NCBI RefSeq assembly: GCF_900087055.1
Contig: NZ_LT575468.1
Location: 1,054,001 to 1,118,000 of the forward strand
Direction: 5' to 3'
From: Plesiomonas shigelloides
GTDB taxonomy: Bacteria; Pseudomonadota; Gammaproteobacteria; Enterobacterales; CAMTGL01
DNA: 64,000 bases
Position numbers and translations under genes: made by a program. The notes below the pieces were generated by a model. That model had not been told where the DNA came from. It made no database searches and saw only the letters and a list, made by a program, of their open reading frames with translations. This document shows positions 42,783 to 50,875 of this stretch, one piece after another (position 1 is the stretch's first letter; each line of letters opens with the position of its first letter).

Positions 42783-45497
42783 TTACTGCCAGCCGTAACG
42801 GCGCACAAACCAGCCTTTGACTAACTGAGTCAGGCACATATAGCCGCTGAGGATCAGCAGCAGCCACGGGAAGTAACTGAGCGGCAGCGCCTCAAGCTGC
42901 AAGTGAGGGGCTAGCGGCGAGTAGATCAGCCCAATCCCCACACTCACCACTACCAACGTCATCGCCAGCAGAGGCCACGAGGCGCGGCTTTGCAAAAACG
43001 GGATCTTACGGGTACGGATCATGTGCACAATCAAGGTCTGCGACAGCAACCCTTCCACAAACCAGCCGGACTGGAATAGGGTCTGACTATCGATACTGTT
43101 AGCTTGGAACACATACCACATCAGACAGTAAGTCAGAATGTCAAAGACCGAACTGATGGGGCCAAAAAACACCATGAAACGTCCCAAATCACCGGCATTC
43201 CAACGTTGTGGCTTTTGCAGTTGCTCGTCATCCACATTATCAAATGGGATCGCCACCTGTGAGATGTCATACATCAGGTTTTGGATCAGCAAATGAATCG
43301 GCAGCATCGGTAAAAAGGGCAAAAATGCACTGGCGATCAATACACTGAAAACGTTACCGAAGTTGGAGCTGGCGGTCATTTTGATGTACTTGAGCATATT
43401 GGCGAAGGTCTTACGCCCCTCCAGAACGCCTTGCTCCAGCACCATCAGGCTTTTTTCCAGCAAGATGATATCGGCAGCTTCCTTGGCGATATCCACCGCC
43501 GAGTCAACGGAGATGCCAATATCGGCAGCGCGCAGGGCGGGCGCGTCATTGATACCATCGCCCATAAAACCGACGATATGCTGCTGCGCCCGCAGCGATT
43601 GCACGATGCGCTCTTTATGCAGCGGCGTCAGCTTAGCGAACACTTGCGTCTGACGTGCTGCTTGCTCAAGCGCAGCATCATCCATTGCCTCAATCTCTTC
43701 GCCCAGCAAGATGTTCTGCACATCCAGCCCGACATCGCGACACACTTTTGCGGCCACGCGTGGGTTATCGCCGGTCAGGATTTTGACCGTGATCCCGCTG
43801 GCTTGTAGCGCCGCCAAGGCTGGCGCAGTGGTCTCTTTCGGTGGGTCTAAAAAGGCAATGTAGCCTTCTAAAATCAGCTCATACTCATCGTCAACGCTGT
43901 ATTGGCTGCGTGTCGACGGCAAGGTTTTGCTGGCCACAGCCACCACGCGTAAACCTTGCTGATTGAGATCATCCGTGTGGCGACGAATTAGCGCCAGTCG
44001 GTTTTCATCCAGCGCAATCACTTCGCCTTCCACACGGGTATAGCAGCACAGGCTGAGCATCTCTTCCAGTGCGCCTTTGCAGATCAAAAGATGCGTTTGC
44101 GCCGTTGTCGCCAAAACCACCGACATCCGCCGCCGGACAAAATCAAACGGGATCTCATCCACTTTATGAAGCCCCGGTAGGGTAAAGTGCAGACCTTGCT
44201 CGGCGACACGTTCTTGTACGGCTACATCGAGCAGGTTTTTCAGCCCAGTCTGGTAATGGCTGTTCAACCAAGCATAGCGCAGTACCTGCTCACAAGGCTG
44301 TCCGGTGATATCGGTGTGGCGCTCCAGAACGATTTTATCTTGCGTCAAGGTGCCGGTTTTATCGGTGCACAGAATATCCATCGCCCCGAAGTTTTGGATG
44401 GCATCGAGGCGTTTGACGATCACCTTTTGCCGCGACAAGCGCACCGCGCCTTTAGCCAGCGTTGAGGTGACTATCATCGGTAACATTTCGGGCGTCAGCC
44501 CCACGGCGACCGAGAGCGCGAACAGGGCGGCTTCCCACCAGTCCCCTTTGGTAAAGCCATTGAGCAGCAGCACAATCGGCGTCATCACCAGCATGAAGCG
44601 AATTAGCAACCAACTGACTTTGCTGATCCCAGTTTGAAATGCATTCGGCGTGTCGTCTTGGCGAATAACACGTTCGGCCAGCGAGCCAAAGTAAGTCTGT
44701 TGGCCGGTCGCAATCACCATGGCAATGGCCGTACCGCTTACCACATTGGTTCCCATAAAACACAGGTTGGGTTGTTGCAGCGGGTCGCGCTCTGCGCTAT
44801 CGAGTTGATCGGCGTGTTTTTCTACCGGCAGCGACTCCCCAGTTAGCGCGGCTTGGCTGACGAACAGATCTTTGGCGCTGAGCAAGCGAACATCGGCGGG
44901 GATCATATCCCCCGCTGACAGCGTCAGAATATCGCCCGGTACCAGCTCGCTAATCGGTAACTCAAACTGACGGGTTTCACCGGTGCGCACATGGCTACGG
45001 CGCACGGTGGCCGTGTTCGACACCATCGCTTTAAGCTTGTCGGCGGCGCGGTTAGAGCGTGACTCCTGAATAAAGTGCATGAAAGTGGAAATCAGCACCA
45101 TCAAGCCAATCACGATGGCCGCTTGCAGATCTTCGGTGGCATAGGAGATGAGGGCCAGCACGGTCAGCAGCAAGTTGAACGGGTTGCGATAGCAATGCCA
45201 CAGATGTCGCCACTGTGAGGGCGCTTGTTGGGCATCCACGCTGTTCTCACCGTATTGGGCGCGCGCCGCTTCCACTTCTTTTTCATTTAACCCTTCGGGG
45301 TGGCTGGTGAAATGCCGGTAGAGGTCGGTTTCACTGCGCGCAGCTTGTTGCAGATAAAAGGCGGATAGGCCACTTGGTATTGGCGCAGAGCCCGTCGCGG
45401 GGCCTTTGGTGGGTAGTTGGTCACGTTGGAACAGCCGGCGAGGCAGGCTGCGGGTCAGCAGTGCAAACAGCTGCTGCGAGATACGAGTAAATTGCAT
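42783..45497 (-). CDS. mgtA: Magnesium-importing P-type ATPase MgtA
   Basis: A 904-residue inner-membrane P-type ATPase (P3B) that imports Mg2+ when it is scarce. The cation-ATPase N-domain (SHPEGLNEKEVEAARAQYGEN) lies at about 65-86, the actuator loop TGES at 219-222, and the phosphorylated Asp379 in DKTGTLT at 379-385. MTGDGINDAP-type residues appear as GFMGDGINDAPALRAADIG, and the transmembrane Asn/Asp helix as IQNLMYDISQVAIPFDN. Ten helices are expected. The gene has a ~188-base leader after a short proline-rich reading frame (mgtL) and a PhoP box upstream. It therefore should be switched on both by PhoP-PhoQ and by slow translation of the leader at low Mg2+. Confidence 0.95.
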   Translation of the reverse strand: MQFTRISQQLFALLTRSLPRRLFQRDQLPTKGPATGSAPIPSGLSAFYLQQAARSETDLYRHFTSHPEGLNEKEVEAARAQYGENSVDAQQAPSQWRHLWHCYRNPFNLLLTVLALISYATEDLQAAIVIGLMVLISTFMHFIQESRSNRAADKLKAMVSNTATVRRSHVRTGETRQFELPISELVPGDILTLSAGDMIPADVRLLSAKDLFVSQAALTGESLPVEKHADQLDSAERDPLQQPNLCFMGTNVVSGTAIAMVIATGQQTYFGSLAERVIRQDDTPNAFQTGISKVSWLLIRFMLVMTPIVLLLNGFTKGDWWEAALFALSVAVGLTPEMLPMIVTSTLAKGAVRLSRQKVIVKRLDAIQNFGAMDILCTDKTGTLTQDKIVLERHTDITGQPCEQVLRYAWLNSHYQTGLKNLLDVAVQERVAEQGLHFTLPGLHKVDEIPFDFVRRRMSVVLATTAQTHLLICKGALEEMLSLCCYTRVEGEVIALDENRLALIRRHTDDLNQQGLRVVAVASKTLPSTRSQYSVDDEYELILEGYIAFLDPPKETTAPALAALQASGITVKILTGDNPRVAAKVCRDVGLDVQNILLGEEIEAMDDAALEQAARQTQVFAKLTPLHKERIVQSLRAQQHIVGFMGDGINDAPALRAADIGISVDSAVDIAKEAADIILLEKSLMVLEQGVLEGRKTFANMLKYIKMTASSNFGNVFSVLIASAFLPFLPMLPIHLLIQNLMYDISQVAIPFDNVDDEQLQKPQRWNAGDLGRFMVFFGPISSVFDILTYCLMWYVFQANSIDSQTLFQSGWFVEGLLSQTLIVHMIRTRKIPFLQSRASWPLLAMTLVVVSVGIGLIYSPLAPHLQLEALPLSYFPWLLLILSGYMCLTQLVKGWFVRRYGWQ

Positions 45498-45631
45498 TGG
45501 GCGGTACCTTTGTTACGTCCGACAGCGTACGGACTTGGCGAAAGGGTGCACAAGCAGATCGCGTATTGTGGATTGCATGATACGCGGGCCGCCTGATCGG
45601 GTGTTGTCCGGTCAGGCCGCCTGTCAATCAG

Positions 45632-45685
45632 TCAGCCAGACCGGTGATTTCGCTTTGCGAAACCGGGTACGGGTTCTGGGTCCAT
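45632..45685 (-). CDS. mgtL: MgtL leader peptide of mgtA
   Basis: ATG at 45685 opens a 17-codon frame reading MDPEPVPGFAKRNHRSG and ends with TGA, 134 bases before the mgtA start. The opening M-acidic-P-acidic-P-x-P matches E. coli MgtL (MEPDPTP...). In E. coli, low Mg2+ or low proline stalls or destabilises ribosomes on this acidic/proline run. That refolds the leader RNA and lets transcription reach mgtA. GGAGG lies 14 bases before the ATG, farther than usual. Proline codons are at positions 3, 5 and 7. The tail after position 8 differs from E. coli. Confidence 0.8.
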   Translation of the reverse strand: MDPEPVPGFAKRNHRSG

Positions 45686-46205
45686 ATTGGGTTGGTTAAC
45701 CTCCGGGCTGACATGTCATTGACGCAGAAAATGGCACAAAAAGGGTGTAGTAAAATACGGGCAATGAAGCGATGCCGCACACTTATCTCAAGTGGCACTT
45801 ATCTCATGTAGCATTCATCTCAGTGCATAAACAAAGAGTACGCTTTGCTAGGTAAACGGAAAATAAACTGCGGGCAATCTGCACGCTTTACATCAGGCGT
45901 TTATACTGGGAAGGGATATAAACTGAGACGGTTGACCGTGCGTGTGCTTCCCATTGTTGGGGGGATGCTATCTCACTGAGTTAAATGATATTTCGTTAAT
46001 AAAAACAGTGAGCCGATGCTCGAACTTCCGGCATGAAATCTATCGCACCATCTATCACATAATAAACTGTGCAATCTGACCGCAATCAGACAAAAGCCTC
46101 TTGATTCATCGGGTTGATACTTATAGGGTGGGCGGCAGTTGGCAGGTTATCCGATAGTAAAAACACACGGTCAAAACCTGCGATAACAGTGAAGGAATGG
46201 ATAAG
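45686..46205. other. mgtA promoter region and divergent spacer
   Basis: About 520 bases between mgtL and the NlpE/META lipoprotein gene. It contains the PhoP box of mgtA (45853-45869) and the ribosome site of the lipoprotein gene at its right end. No other element was recognised. Confidence 0.5.
45853..45869 (-). promoter_or_regulatory. PhoP box and promoter of mgtL-mgtA
   Basis: Read on the minus strand the site is AGTTTA-TTTTC-CGTTTA: two GTTTA half-sites in direct repeat with an 11-base period, the PhoP consensus. Twelve bases further downstream is TACTCT (45835-45840), a plausible -10 with the T-A...T core, placed as in other PhoP-dependent promoters that lack a -35. Transcription would start near 45829 and give a leader of about 330 bases. 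Confidence 0.75.
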
Positions 46206-47105
46206 ATGAAAACGAATAACGTTGTGGCGCTGAGCCTGCTTGCTGTGCTGTTAAGTGGCTGTAATGATGCGGCGAAACAAGAGCCAGTCAATCCGGTTTC
46301 GCAAACTGAAACCGCGGCACCGTCCACCCAAGCACCGGAGCCGGTGGTGGATCCTGCCCACAACGCGCGCAATGCGTTGGACTGGAGTGGCGTCTACCAA
46401 GGCGTGGTTCCTTGCGCTGACTGTGAAGGCATCAAAACCACTCTGCAGCTGAATACTGATGATACCTATGTGCTGAGTGAACAGTACTTGGGTAAAGGTG
46501 ACGGAAACCGTTTCGAAAACCGCGGTTCTTTTAGCTGGAATGCAGCCGGTAATACCGTACAGCTGTCTGGCCAGAATGAGACTCGCCAGTTCTTTGTCGG
46601 CGAAAACGTGCTGTTTATGCTGGATATGTCTGGTCAGCGCATTACCGGTGCGCTGGCGGATCACTACCGCTTGGCAAAATTGACACCGGAGCAGGCTGCG
46701 GCGCAAATGGGAGCGAAACCTGCCGCGGATAGCCAAGCTGAAAAACCGGTGCTGATGGGGCGTCGCTGGGAATTGATCGAGCTGATGGGTAAAAAAGTAC
46801 CAGATACGTTGGATGCGAAGCAGCGTCCGTTCATTGAGCTGATGGCCGAAGGCGATCGGATCCACGGCTTTAGCGGCTGTAACAGCTTCAACGGCGGTTA
46901 TACCCTGAATGCGGATGCTGCGCGGATCAGCTTTACCCAGATGGCGATGACCCGTATGGCCTGTATGGATGCGGAGTTTGAACAACCGCTGATGCAGGTG
47001 TTGGAGCAGACTGACAATTACAGCCTGTCAGGCGATACTCTGACCCTGAACAAGGCGCGTATGGCACCACTGGCGGTATTTAAAGCGGTACCGGCGGCGC
47101 AGTAA
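46206..47105 (+). CDS. Lipoprotein with NlpE-like and META (HslJ) domains
   Basis: A 299-residue outer-membrane lipoprotein. The lipobox LLSGC puts the lipid on Cys19. Residues 58-155 match the NlpE N-terminal barrel, including the metal-type CxxC motif VPCADCEGI (C70, C73), YVLSEQYLG and FFVGENVLFMLD. Residues 180-295 form a META/HslJ domain (RRWELIELMGKK, FSGCNSFNGGYTL, MAMTRMACMD). In E. coli NlpE senses surface contact and copper stress through Cpx. Fusion with a META domain also occurs in other lipoproteins. The start at 46206 has AAGGA nine bases upstream, and an ATG at 46197 is too close to it. The FKBP gene follows by 36 bases. Confidence 0.75.
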   Translation: MKTNNVVALSLLAVLLSGCNDAAKQEPVNPVSQTETAAPSTQAPEPVVDPAHNARNALDWSGVYQGVVPCADCEGIKTTLQLNTDDTYVLSEQYLGKGDGNRFENRGSFSWNAAGNTVQLSGQNETRQFFVGENVLFMLDMSGQRITGALADHYRLAKLTPEQAAAQMGAKPAADSQAEKPVLMGRRWELIELMGKKVPDTLDAKQRPFIELMAEGDRIHGFSGCNSFNGGYTLNADAARISFTQMAMTRMACMDAEFEQPLMQVLEQTDNYSLSGDTLTLNKARMAPLAVFKAVPAAQ

Positions 47106-47141
47106 ACGCCGATAAACGTCACATATATAAATTAGGGGAAT

Positions 47142-47621
47142 ATGGTGTCTAAAATCATCCTACTGATTGCGGTGCTGGTGGTTGTGCTGTTTTTTATCAA
47201 AAACATGTCCGGCAATACCAAACAAGCCGAAGCGCAGCGCCAGCAAGGGGCTGCCTTTTTAGAGCAGAATAAAACCAAGCCGGGGGTGATCACCACCGCG
47301 TCCGGTCTGCAATATGAAGTGCTGCAACCGGGTACCGGAACCGTACACCCGAAAGCCACCGATACTGTGAGTGTGCATTACCATGGCACGTTGATTGACG
47401 GTACGGTGTTCGACAGCTCAGTGCAGCGTGGTGAACCCATTTCCTTCCCGCTAAACCGCGTGATTGCTGGTTGGACCGAAGGCGTGCCATTAATGGTGGA
47501 AGGTGAAAAGGTACGCTTTTTCATCCCGAGCAATCTGGCTTACGGCAACCGTGCCATGGGGAAAATTCCGGCTGGCTCAACCCTGATTTTTGATGTTGAA
47601 CTGCTGAAAATTAACCCGTAA
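47142..47621 (+). CDS. Membrane-anchored FKBP-type peptidyl-prolyl isomerase
   Basis: A 159-residue protein with an uncleaved N-terminal helix (3-20) that should anchor it in the inner membrane, facing the periplasm. A linker is followed by one FKBP domain from about residue 50: SGLQYEVLQPGTG, VSVHYHGTLIDGTVFDSS, PISFPLNRVIAGWTEGVPLMVEGEKVRFFIPSNLAYG and STLIFDVELLKI. Active-site Tyr, Phe, Asp and Trp positions are kept. It catalyses proline isomerisation in envelope proteins. It is probably co-transcribed with the preceding lipoprotein gene, and a terminator follows. Confidence 0.85.
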   Translation: MVSKIILLIAVLVVVLFFIKNMSGNTKQAEAQRQQGAAFLEQNKTKPGVITTASGLQYEVLQPGTGTVHPKATDTVSVHYHGTLIDGTVFDSSVQRGEPISFPLNRVIAGWTEGVPLMVEGEKVRFFIPSNLAYGNRAMGKIPAGSTLIFDVELLKINP

Positions 47622-47987
47622 TACGCCCTAAGCTTGTTTTATCACTCCGAGATGGCCGATACAGTGTGACTGTGTCGGCCATTTTTTTATCGCCATATTT
47701 TTGCGGTGATTCCTCATTTGTCTGCTATCGGCGCTCTGAGAATGTTGGCTATAATAGCCCGTTTTTTTCACCACCTATTTTTATTTCATGCCGTTTTAGT
47801 GCGTGCCATTTAGCGGGCGTAATCGGTGGCTATTTTTACCCGTATCTGTGCGGCTATCGGTTTGCGGCGCGGATGATTTTTATAAAGGCGATGTCACGCG
47901 ATGTGGCCTTATGGGAATGCACTGCGGGCAGCGGGGCGTGTGAAAAAAATTCTATCTGGCAGGCTTACCCAAGGAGTATGGATTTTA
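47622..47987. other. Intergenic region before ynjE
   Basis: About 365 bases. It holds the terminator at 47652-47690 and a TATAAT at 47750-47755 that may be the -10 of ynjE, though its -35 is poor. Nothing else is seen. Confidence 0.4.
47652..47690 (+). terminator. Terminator after the FKBP gene
   Basis: ATGGCCGA-T-ACAG pairs with CTGT-G-TCGGCCAT with one mismatch, followed by seven T. Confidence 0.85.
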
Positions 47988-49331
47988 ATGGCGCTTTCCT
48001 CTGTTTTTTTGTCTCGACAACGTATCGGGCAGTGTATGGCACTGCTCATCACCGGTGCATGTGCATGGTCTGCGCAGGCACAAACGGCACCTACTGCGGC
48101 TACGGCGCCGAATATCACGGTCAGTGACGCATTGCAGCAGCATATCCCTCTGCTAGATACCCGTAGCAGCGCCGCATTTAATGGTTGGCCGCAAGAAGGT
48201 GAAACTACCGGCGGTCACGAGCGCGGTGCGCGTAACTTGTCGGCCTCGTGGCTGAGCCTGTTGGATGATGCGCAGCTAACGCATCTGCTACAGCAAAAGA
48301 AACTGGATAAGAGCCTGCCGATTGCCTTGTATGGCACGGCGCCGGAGGTGAACGCTGTTCGCCAGCGTCTGCAAGCGCTGGGATTTAGCACGATTTATAC
48401 CCTGAGCGATGCCTTACAAGATCCGAGCCGCCGTGAATCATTAGCGCATTATCAAGCGCTGGTGCCAGCATCGTGGTTGGCCGATTTGCAAGCCGGTAAG
48501 CCGGTGGCCAATGCGCCAGCTAAAGGGTGGAAAGTGATTGAAGTGGAGTGGGGCGCACCGAAAGCCTATCTGCTGGGGCATATCCCGAAAGCCGGTTATA
48601 TGGATACAAATACGCTGGAATCGGAGCCTTTGTGGAACAAGGTGGATAACTCCAGCTTAGAAAAAATGCTGCTTGCACAGGGGATCACCACCGATACGCC
48701 GGTGATCCTGTATGGCCGCCAGACCATGTCGGCAGCGCGAGCGGCCAATATTCTGATGTATGCCGGTGTGAAAGACGTGCGCATTCTCGATGGAGGCTGG
48801 GATGCATGGCAAGCAGGTAAATACCCGACTGAAATGGGCTTGCCAGCCAGCGTGACTCCGGCTAAGGCCTTTGGCGCGAAGATTCCGGCGCATCCCGAAT
48901 ATATGACGTCATTGTCACAGGCAAAAGCCTTGCTGAAAAAGCCGGAAAACTCATTAGTCAGTATTCGTAGCTGGCCGGAGTTTATCGGTGAAACCAGCGG
49001 CTATAACTACATCAAAGCCAAAGGCGACATTCCCGGCGCTAAATGGGGCGGCGGCGGCAGCGATGCCTATCATGTTGAAGATTTGCACAATCCTGATGGC
49101 ACTATGCTGTCAGAGCCGGATCTGCGTGATCTGTGGCAAAAATGGCAGATCGAGCCGACTGGCGAAGTGGCGTTTTACTGCGGCACTGGCTGGCGAGCCT
49201 CGGAAGCGTTCTTCTACGCGTGGGCCATGGGCTGGCCGCAGGTGAGCGTGTATGACGGCGGTTGGTATGAGTGGAGTTTAGATCCGGCCAATCCCATCGT
49301 GACCGGTGAGCGTCAGCCAGGAAAATCCTGA
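47988..49331 (+). CDS. ynjE: Periplasmic rhodanese-family sulfurtransferase YnjE
   Basis: A 447-residue protein with three rhodanese domains. It follows E. coli YnjE closely: DTRSSAAFNGWPQEG, SDALQDPSR, WKVIEVEWGAPKAYLLGHIPKAGYMDTN, GVKDVRILDGGWDAW and SIRSWPEFIGETSGYNYIKAKG. The active loop is CGTGWRAS with Cys398, which carries the persulfide. The signal peptide is about residues 1-32 from ATG 47988, with AAGGAG 11 bases upstream. The frame is open farther upstream to 47901. In E. coli ynjE lies inside ynjABCDEF. Here it is on the opposite strand to ynjBCDF and converges on it. Confidence 0.9.
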   Translation: MALSSVFLSRQRIGQCMALLITGACAWSAQAQTAPTAATAPNITVSDALQQHIPLLDTRSSAAFNGWPQEGETTGGHERGARNLSASWLSLLDDAQLTHLLQQKKLDKSLPIALYGTAPEVNAVRQRLQALGFSTIYTLSDALQDPSRRESLAHYQALVPASWLADLQAGKPVANAPAKGWKVIEVEWGAPKAYLLGHIPKAGYMDTNTLESEPLWNKVDNSSLEKMLLAQGITTDTPVILYGRQTMSAARAANILMYAGVKDVRILDGGWDAWQAGKYPTEMGLPASVTPAKAFGAKIPAHPEYMTSLSQAKALLKKPENSLVSIRSWPEFIGETSGYNYIKAKGDIPGAKWGGGGSDAYHVEDLHNPDGTMLSEPDLRDLWQKWQIEPTGEVAFYCGTGWRASEAFFYAWAMGWPQVSVYDGGWYEWSLDPANPIVTGERQPGKS

Positions 49332-49362
49332 TCTCGAGCGCGGGTTTGATAACTTGCGGATT

Positions 49363-49408
49363 AAAAAGCGGTGCTAATGGCGATGAGCTCATTAAGCGCC
49401 GCTTTTTT
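49363..49408 (+). terminator. Terminator after ynjE
   Basis: AAAAAGCGGTGCT pairs with AGCGCCGCTTTTT (one G-T pair), extended by AATG/CATT. The T-run is six bases. The symmetric A-run means it can also end the convergent ynjF transcript. Confidence 0.85.
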
Positions 49409-49464
49409 GTTTGTACTTGAAGTGAATGTCTGCGGTTAATGCCTGGGATCAATATGGGCTAGCT

Positions 49465-50124
49465 TCATGCATCATCGTTCGGCGGGTTACTGCTGCTTTG
49501 ATGATTGCTCGGGTGAGTCGGCGCAAAGCTGTGCCAGCCACTGTAAATACGGGTGGCGGTGGTCAGAGCGCATAGCGCGGCAAACAGCAACGCCAGCGGA
49601 ACAAACCATGTTGGGAACAGGCACATCAACACAAAGAACAGCACAGTTTCGCCTGCTTCGGTCAGCCCCCCCAGATAGTAAAAGCTTTTATGCGGATAGC
49701 GCTGACTGGTCAGCTGCCGTTTGGCGGCAATAATCGCAAAGGCCAAAAAGCTGCAGCCAGTACCGATAAAGGCATAGATAAGCACGGCGGCGGCTAGGGC
49801 ATTGTGCGCGGGGTCATACAGTGCAAAGCCGAGCGGCACCGCTGAGTAAAACAGAAAATCCAGCACAATATCCAGAAAGCCGCCGCGATCGGTCGGCGTA
49901 GTGAAGCGTGCCAAGGTGCCATCTAAACCATCTAACAGCCGATTTAATAAAATAGCGCCCAGCGCCCACAAAGGCTGTTGCCAGGCCAGCAGCGGGATCA
50001 CGGTTATCCCAATAACAAAACCGCTGATGGTTAGCTGATCGGGATGGATCCCCCAGCTCAGTAAAGTGCGCGCGATACGTTGTTGTAGCGGCTTGGTCAG
50101 GCGGGTGATGTGCTGGTCAAACAT
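49465..50124 (-). CDS. ynjF: CDP-alcohol phosphatidyltransferase family protein YnjF
   Basis: A 219-residue inner-membrane protein with about six helices. The family motif D-G-x2-(D)-G-x2-A-R-x8-G-x3-D-x3-D is seen as DGLDGTLARFTTPTDRGGFLDIVLDF near residues 68-93, so it should move a phosphatidyl or related group from a CDP-alcohol. The acceptor is unknown. It overlaps the end of ynjD by 8 bases and is the last gene of the operon, as in the E. coli ynj cluster. Confidence 0.85.
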   Translation of the reverse strand: MFDQHITRLTKPLQQRIARTLLSWGIHPDQLTISGFVIGITVIPLLAWQQPLWALGAILLNRLLDGLDGTLARFTTPTDRGGFLDIVLDFLFYSAVPLGFALYDPAHNALAAAVLIYAFIGTGCSFLAFAIIAAKRQLTSQRYPHKSFYYLGGLTEAGETVLFFVLMCLFPTWFVPLALLFAALCALTTATRIYSGWHSFAPTHPSNHQSSSNPPNDDA

Positions 50125-50875
50125 CGCGCGGCTCCGAGTGGTGATGAGCGCGATTATCGCGCGTGATGGTGTCGAGCGGATCTTCGTCTACTGGCTCACC
50201 GAACATGATCACTCGCCCATTCGGCGGGATGTCATCCGCATCATGGGTGACTAACAGCGTCGGCAGACCGGCTTGCTGGATTTGGCCGTAGACAAACTCG
50301 CGAAAGCTGCGGCGAAGCGGGCGATCCAGTCGGCTGAACGGCTCATCCAGCAGCAGGGCCTGCGGTTTAGCGAGCAAAGCGCGCAGCAGGCTGACGCGGG
50401 CGCGTTGCCCACCCGAGAGCGTTGCCGGATCGCGGTGCGCAAACCCAGACAGACCCGCGTCCGTTAAGGCTTGCTCAATGATGGCCTGCCGCGTGCGTTT
50501 ATCCGCAGGGGGTAAGGCAAACGCCAAATTAGCGCCAACGCTCAAATGGGGAAACAGCAAGTCATCTTGAAATAAGATCCCAATATGGCGCTGCTCAACC
50601 GGCAAGTGGGACAGTTCGCGGCCATTTAGCCACAGTTGCCCATGGCAAGTGAATGCTGACGGCAGAGCGCCGATCAGCGCATGCAACAAGGTCGACTTAC
50701 CGCAGCCAGAAGGCCCCATCAAGGTCACAATTTCACCCGGCGCAATGTGCAAGTTCAGGGGAGCATGGCATGGCAAGGCTTGCTGCCCGTTGATTTTTGG
50801 CGTATTGGCAGATTGCGTCAAGCGCAATTGCACCTGCTCCAAGGTTAGCCCGAGTGAAGGCTTACTCGCTGTCAT
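50117..50875 (-). CDS. ynjD: ABC transporter ATPase YnjD
   Basis: A 252-residue ABC ATPase of the Fe/thiamine (CysA-like) importer group. Walker A is GPSGCGKST, the Q-loop is FQDDLLFPHLSVGAN, the signature LSGGQRARVS, Walker B ALLLDEPF, the D-loop SRLD and the H-loop VTHD. It powers the YnjC permease. Its ATG overlaps the ynjC stop by 4 bases. Confidence 0.9.
   Translation of the reverse strand: MTASKPSLGLTLEQVQLRLTQSANTPKINGQQALPCHAPLNLHIAPGEIVTLMGPSGCGKSTLLHALIGALPSAFTCHGQLWLNGRELSHLPVEQRHIGILFQDDLLFPHLSVGANLAFALPPADKRTRQAIIEQALTDAGLSGFAHRDPATLSGGQRARVSLLRALLAKPQALLLDEPFSRLDRPLRRSFREFVYGQIQQAGLPTLLVTHDADDIPPNGRVIMFGEPVDEDPLDTITRDNRAHHHSEPRDV

Noticed and set aside
45421-45627. 68-residue frame just upstream of and overlapping mgtA
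   Set aside because: It lies in the mgtA leader in another frame. The 17-codon mgtL frame at 45632-45685 explains the region better.
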